A DNA stretch of 64,000 nucleotides from Bubalus kerabau. Taxonomy: Eukaryota; Chordata; Mammalia; Artiodactyla; Bovidae. Below, one piece after another: positions 59,240 to 64,000 of this stretch. The notes under the pieces were generated by a model, which was not told the origin of the DNA, ran no database searches, and saw only the letters and a list, made by a program, of their open reading frames with translations. The number at the start of each line of letters is the position of its first letter. Within the stretch, counting starts at the first letter, position 1. The DNA is taken from contig NC_073625.1 in NCBI RefSeq assembly GCF_029407905.1, positions 167,482,240 through 167,546,239 on the forward strand, read 5' to 3'. Made by a program: the position numbers and the translations under genes.

Positions 59240-60084
59240 CAGTTTAGTTAATGTGAAAAACTGAAAGCTTGTGTTCTAAAATCAGGAAGAAGTACAGGAT
59301 ACTCACTCTGGTCACTTTTATTTAACACAGCATTGGAAACCCTAATTAAAGAAATAAGGCAAGAAATATAAGTTACCAAACTTGGAAAAGAAGTAAAATT
59401 GTCTCTATTTGTAGATAACATGATACTTATGTAGAAAACCCTAAAGAATCTGCCAACAACAACGAAAACCTGTTAATGGGCAAGTTCAGTAAATTGCACG
59501 ATATAAAAACATATACAAAATTAGTTTCAGTTCTATAAACTAATAATGGAATTAAGAAAACACTTCCACTTACACAATAATATCTAGGAATAAATTTAAC
59601 TACTGATGTCAAAGACCTGCCCAATGACATTGATGATAGAAATTGAAGATGACAAAAATGAACAGAAAGATTTTCTGTGCTCACAGATTGAAAAATTACT
59701 GTTATTAAAATATTAAAACTGCCCAAAGCAATCTACAGAGCAAACACAATCTTCATCAGGATTTCAATGACTTTTTTTTTGTTACAAAAAAATAAGCAAT
59801 CCTAAAATTTGTATGGAACCATAAACATCTGAATAGCCAAAACAATCTTAAAAAAGAAGAACAAAGTTAGAGGCATCACAGTTCCTGATTTCAAACTCTA
59901 TTACAAAGCTATAGTAATCAAAATAGTATGATATCAACATTAAAATAAGAGACACAGATCAATGAAATAGAATAACCCATAAATTAATCTACATATATGA
60001 TCAAAAAACTTATGACAAAGCAGCCAAGAACATACATGAGGAAATAATAGTCTAATAATACTGGTATTGGACACACTATCTTAT

Positions 60085-60311
60085 GTGTGTGTGTTAGTTG
60101 CTCTGTCATGTCCGACTCTTTGAGACTTGATGGACTGTAGCCCACCAGGCTTCTCTGTCCATGGAATTCTCCAGGCAAGAATAGTGAAGTGGGTTGCCAT
60201 TCCCTTCTCTAGGGGATCCTAGGTTGTTCAATCCTGAACCAAGGATTGAACCTGGGTCTCCCACACTGCAGGCAGATTCCTTACCATCTGAGCCACCTGG
60301 GAAGCCCTCCG
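60085..60311 (-). mobile_element. Bov-tA SINE with 9-bp TSD
   Basis: Antisense copy starting in a (GT)n run and ending 'gagccacctgggaagccc'. The 9-mer ctatcttat flanks it at 60076-60084 and 60312-60320. Confidence 0.95.
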
Positions 60312-60558
60312 CTATCTTATACCATATAAAAAATGAACTCAATATAGATTAAAGATGTCAATATAAGACCTGAAACCATAAAACTTCTAGAACATAGGAA
60401 CTAAACTCCCTTACATCAATTTTTGATATGAAGTTTTTAAATTTGATACCTAAAAAGCAATAAAAGTAAAAAAACAAAAAAGCAAGACTATGCCAAACTA
60501 AAAGCTTCTGTGCAACTAAAGATATCATCAATAAAATGAAAAAGTAACCTACTGAATG

Positions 60559-62400
60559 TAGGTAAATGAAACTATGAGCCGTGTCATGTAGGGTCACCCA
60601 ATATGGAGGTGTCATGGTGAAGAGTTCTAACAAAATGTGGCCCATGGGAGAATGGAATGGCAAACCACTTTAGCATTCTTGCCTTGAGAACCCCATGAAC
60701 ATTTTCTTCAAGAAAATTAGAGATACCAAGGGAACATTTCATGCAAAGATAGGCACAATAAGGGAAAGAAATAGTATGGACTTAAGAGAAGCAGATGATA
60801 AGAAGAGGTGGCAAGACTATACAGAAAAAGTGTACAGAAAAGGTCTTAATGATCTAGATAACAATGATGGCATGATCAGTCACCTAGAGCTAGACACTCT
60901 GAAGTGTGACGTCAAGTGGGACTTAGGAAGTATTATTACAAACAAAGCTAGTGGAGGTGTGAAATTCCACCTGACCTATTTCAAATCCTAAAAGATGATG
61001 CTATTAAAGTGCTGCACTGAATATGCCATCAAATTTGAGAACTCAACAGTGACCACAAACTGGAAAAGGTCGGTTTTCATTCCAATCCCAAAGAAGGGCA
61101 GTGCCAAAGCATGTTCAAACTACTGCACAATTGCACTCATTTCACATGATAGCAAGGTAATCCTCAAAATCCTTCAAATTAGGCTTCAACAGTATATGAA
61201 CTGAGAAATTCCAGATGTACAAGCTGGATTTAGAAAAGGCAGATGAACCAGAGATCAAATGCCAGCATCTGTTGGATCATAGAAAAAGCAAGGGAAGTGC
61301 AGAAAAACTTCTACTTCTCCACTGATTACACTAAAGTCTTTCACTGTGTGGATCACAACAGACTGGAAAATTCTTAAAGAGTTGGGAATACCAGACCACC
61401 TGACCTGCCTCCTGAGAAATCTGTATGCAGGTCAAGAAGCAACAGAACCGGACATGGAACAATCAACTTGTTGGAAACTGGGAAAGGATTATGTCAAGGC
61501 TCTATATTATCACTCTGCTTATTTAACTTTTTTGCAGAGTACATCATGCAAAATACTGGGCTGGATGAAGCACAAGCTGGAATCAAGACTGTCGGGAGAA
61601 ATATCGATAATCTCCTATTCACATGACACCCCCTTAATGGCAGAAAGTGAAGAGGAAATAAAGAGCCTCTTGATGAAGTAGAAAGAGGAGAGTGAAAAAG
61701 ATGGCTTGAAACTCAAAGTTCAAAAAAAAACTAAGATCATGGCATCTGGCCCCATCACTTCATGACAAATAGATGGGGAAAGAATGGAAGAAGTTAGAGA
61801 CTTTATTTTCTTGGGCTCCAAAATCACTGTGGATGGTGACTGCAGCCATGAATTTTAAAAATGTTTACTCCTAGGAAGAAAAGCTATCACAAACCTAGAC
61901 AGTATATTAAAAAACAGAGGTATCACTTTCCTGACAAAGGTCCGTCTAGTCAAAGGTAGGGTTTTCCCAGTAGTCATGCACAGATGTGAGAGTTGGCCCA
62001 TAAAGAAGGCTGAGCGCCAAAGAACTGATGCTTCTGAACTATGGTGCTGGAGAACTCTTGAGAATCCCTTGGAGAGCAAGGAGATCAAACCAGTCAATTC
62101 TGAAGAAAATCAACCCTAAATATTAATTGGAAGGACCGATGCTGAAGCTGAAACTCCAATATTTTTGCCATCTGATACAAAGAGCTGACTCATTGGAAAA
62201 GACCCTGATTCTGGGAAAGATTGAGGGCAGGAGGAGATGGGGGTGACAGAGGATGAGACAGTTGGATGGCATCATCAACTCAATGGACGTGAGTTTGACC
62301 AAACTCTAGGGGACAGTGAAGGACATGGATGCCTTGTGTGCTGCTGTCCATGGGGTTGCAAAGAGTCGGACACAACTGAATGACAGAACAACAACAACAA
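60559..62400 (+). mobile_element. Old BovB LINE with a large internal deletion
   Basis: Starts with BovB 5'-region sequence ('gagccgtgtcatgtagggtc', 'ggcaaaccactttagcattc') and at about 60701 jumps to the region before RT ('cttcaagaaaattagagata'), losing roughly 1 kb including most of the endonuclease. RT remnants ('KRSVFIPIPKKGSAKACSNY' at 61061-61120) are frameshifted. It ends in an (ACA)n-type tail. The flanks 'agtaacctactgaatg' and 'agcaactgacagaag' may be a degraded TSD. Confidence 0.85.
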
Positions 62401-63277
62401 TAGCAACTGACAGAAGAGGAGAAAGTATTTGCACATTAGGTTTGACAAAGGTTAATATCCAAAATATATGAAGAATATATACAGCTCAGTTGCAACCCCC
62501 CCAAATAATCTATTAAAAAATGGACAAAAGAACTGAATAGACATTTTTTCTAAACATATTCAAGCAATCTACATGCACATGAAAAGGTATTCAACCTTAC
62601 TAATCATCAGGAAAATGCAAATCCAAACCTCAATTGAGATATCACCTCACATCTGTTAGAAAATTTGTTATCAGAGACAAGAGATAACAAATGTTGGCTA
62701 GGCTTGGAGAAAATGTTACCTTATATACTGTTCCTGGGAATGTAAATTGGTGAAGATAGTATGGGAAACAGTAGAGAGGTTCAGCAAAACATAAAAAAAG
62801 AAAAAAGAACTACCCAATGATCCAGCAATTTCACCTTTGGATACATCTAAAGGAAACAAAATTATTTTCTTGAAAAGATATCTGCATGTTCATTGCAGCA
62901 TTGTTTACAATAGCCAAAGACAGATACAACCTAAGTGTCCACTGAATGATTAATGGATAAAGAAAATATACACACACACACATATACATTCAAGGAAATA
63001 TTATTCAGTCATAAAAAGAAAATCCTGTATTTTGCAACAACATGGTAAAATAAATCAGATTGAAAGAAATAATGTATTTTTATTTCACATTTATACCATT
63101 TATATATTGAGTTAAAAAAAAAAAAAAACCCACACAAACTCTGAACACATTGGTGGTTGCAGGACGGAGGATGTGGACAAAATGGGTCAAAGTGTGGAAA
63201 ATGTACAAACTCTCTGTTAAAATATTACTAAAGTTCTGGGATGTAATGCATATCAGGATGACTAAAGTTAATATTGT

Positions 63278-63314
63278 GGGCTTCCACGGGGCTCAGCAGT
63301 AAAGAATACACCTG
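63278..63314 (+). mobile_element. Bov-tA head fragment
   Basis: 'gggcttccacggggctcagc' followed by 'agtaaagaatacacctg' matches the first ~37 bp of Bov-tA (tRNA-type head). It sits exactly between two L1 fragments. Confidence 0.75.
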
Positions 63315-63316
63315 AA

Positions 63317-64000
63317 AGGGAGAAGAATCAAATCAACAAAATTAGAAATGAAAACGGAGAGGTTACAACAGCTATTTCAGAAATACAAAGGATCATGAGA
63401 CTATTATGAGGAACTGTATGCCAGTAAAATGGACAACCTTGAAGAAATGGACAGATCCTTAGAGTCAATGTTCTGAGACTGAACCAGGAAGAAATAGAAA
63501 TTATGAACAACCCAACTATAAGCACTGAAATCAGAACTGATCAAAACTCTCTCTAAAATGAAAGCCCACCGCCAGATCACTTCCCAGGTGAATTCTATCA
63601 AACATTTAGGGAATAGCTAAGCCCTATCCTTCTAAAACTCTTCCAAAAATTTGCAGAGGAAGGAACACTTCCAAACTCATTCTATGAGGCCACCATCACC
63701 CTGATACCAAAAAAAAGGCCAGTATCACTGATGAACATAGATGCAAAAATCCTCAACAAAATTCTAGCAAACAGAATTCAACAACACGTTAAAAAGATCA
63801 TACACCACGATCAAGTTGGGTTTATCCTAGGGATGCAAGAATTCTTCAATATACACGAATCAATTAATGTGATACACCATATTAATAAATTGAAAGGTAA
63901 AAACCATATGATAATCTCAATAGATGTAGAAAAAGCTTTTGACAAAATTCAACACCCATTTATGATAAAAAAAAAAAAAAACTCTTCACAAAATGGCCAT
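63317..64000 (+). mobile_element. Sense L1 ORF2 fragment, runs off the window
   Basis: Covers L1 ORF2 from the linker before RT into RT: 'gaggccaccatcaccctgat', 'tcctcaacaaaattctagca', 'gatcaagttgggtttatcc', 'tctcaatagatgtagaaaaa'. It is less diverged than the L1 to its left and has a small deletion after 63710. The right end lies outside the window. Confidence 0.85.

Larger units (their letters stand above)
53524..63277 (+). mobile_element. Old sense L1 (L1M-type), interrupted four times
   Basis: Pieces: 53524-55105 (ORF1 and inter-ORF, 'ggaatccccataagactatc', ORF2 start), 57442-59030 (ORF2 endonuclease to RT start), 59240-60084 (RT and beyond), 60312-60558, and 62401-63277 (ORF2 end and 3' UTR). 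Removing the inserts restores L1 order at each junction, for example 'tactatcttat' to 'accatata' across the SINE at 60085. No intact frame; ORF1 C-terminal remnants occur at 54053-54286. Confidence 0.8.

Noticed and set aside
9439..62400. BovB presence as new evidence of horizontal transfer
   Set aside because: BovB in ruminants and squamates is an established case of horizontal transfer; nothing in these copies adds to it.

Overview
The window reads as nuclear DNA of a ruminant, most likely a bovine-lineage (Bos-like) genome. The evidence is the repeat content: at least eleven BovB (RTE) LINE copies, many Bov-A2 and Bov-tA SINEs (the ruminant-specific SINEs built from BovB 3' ends, with or without a tRNA-Glu-like head), a long L1 of the bovine L1_BT type, and a solo LTR of the bovine class II (ERVK/BTLTR1-like) kind. 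Older pan-mammalian repeats (MIR, L2, MER5A, L1M-type) lie between them. Base composition is AT-rich, and I recognise no host protein-coding exon, no functional RNA gene and no CpG island outside the L1 promoter. It looks like intergenic or deep-intronic DNA.

Layout. 1-20 kb: mostly AT-rich single-copy DNA with scattered SINEs with clear target-site duplications (TSDs), an old antisense L1 (6.6-8.4 kb), a MER5A, and BovB 3' fragments at 9.4, 10.4 and 15.4 kb. 20-28.5 kb: a stack of antisense BovB copies, one ending in a short tRNA-type SINE head, followed by antisense L1M material running from 3' UTR to 5' UTR. 28.5-34.3 kb: single-copy DNA with MIR, L2 and L1M remnants. 34.3-37.8 kb: an unusual BovB block. 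It holds a 5'-inverted sense BovB next to an antisense BovB, and the antisense copy is split by a 1,161-bp solo LTR with a 6-bp TSD. The LTR end itself carries a captured BovB fragment between two copies of its terminal sequence. 37.8-52.2 kb: sense L1 remnants, into one of which an apparently full-length 8.9-kb L1_BT element was inserted on the minus strand. It has a 10-11-bp TSD, an ORF1 broken by a single TGA, an ORF2 broken by frameshifts, a tandem-repeat-bearing 5' UTR and a CpG-rich promoter with a YY1-type site. 53.5-63.3 kb: one old sense L1 interrupted by a nearly complete antisense BovB, two Bov-tA SINEs and a sense BovB with a large internal deletion. 63.3-64 kb: the start of another sense L1 ORF2 that runs off the window.

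The parts do not form a pathway. They record layered retrotransposition, and the nesting with TSDs gives a relative chronology: L2/MIR/MER5A, then L1M, then BovB and Bov-tA, then Bov-A2, the LTR and L1_BT. Family names come from recognition of consensus sequence from memory, not from a database search. Edges without a TSD are good to about 10-30 bp.
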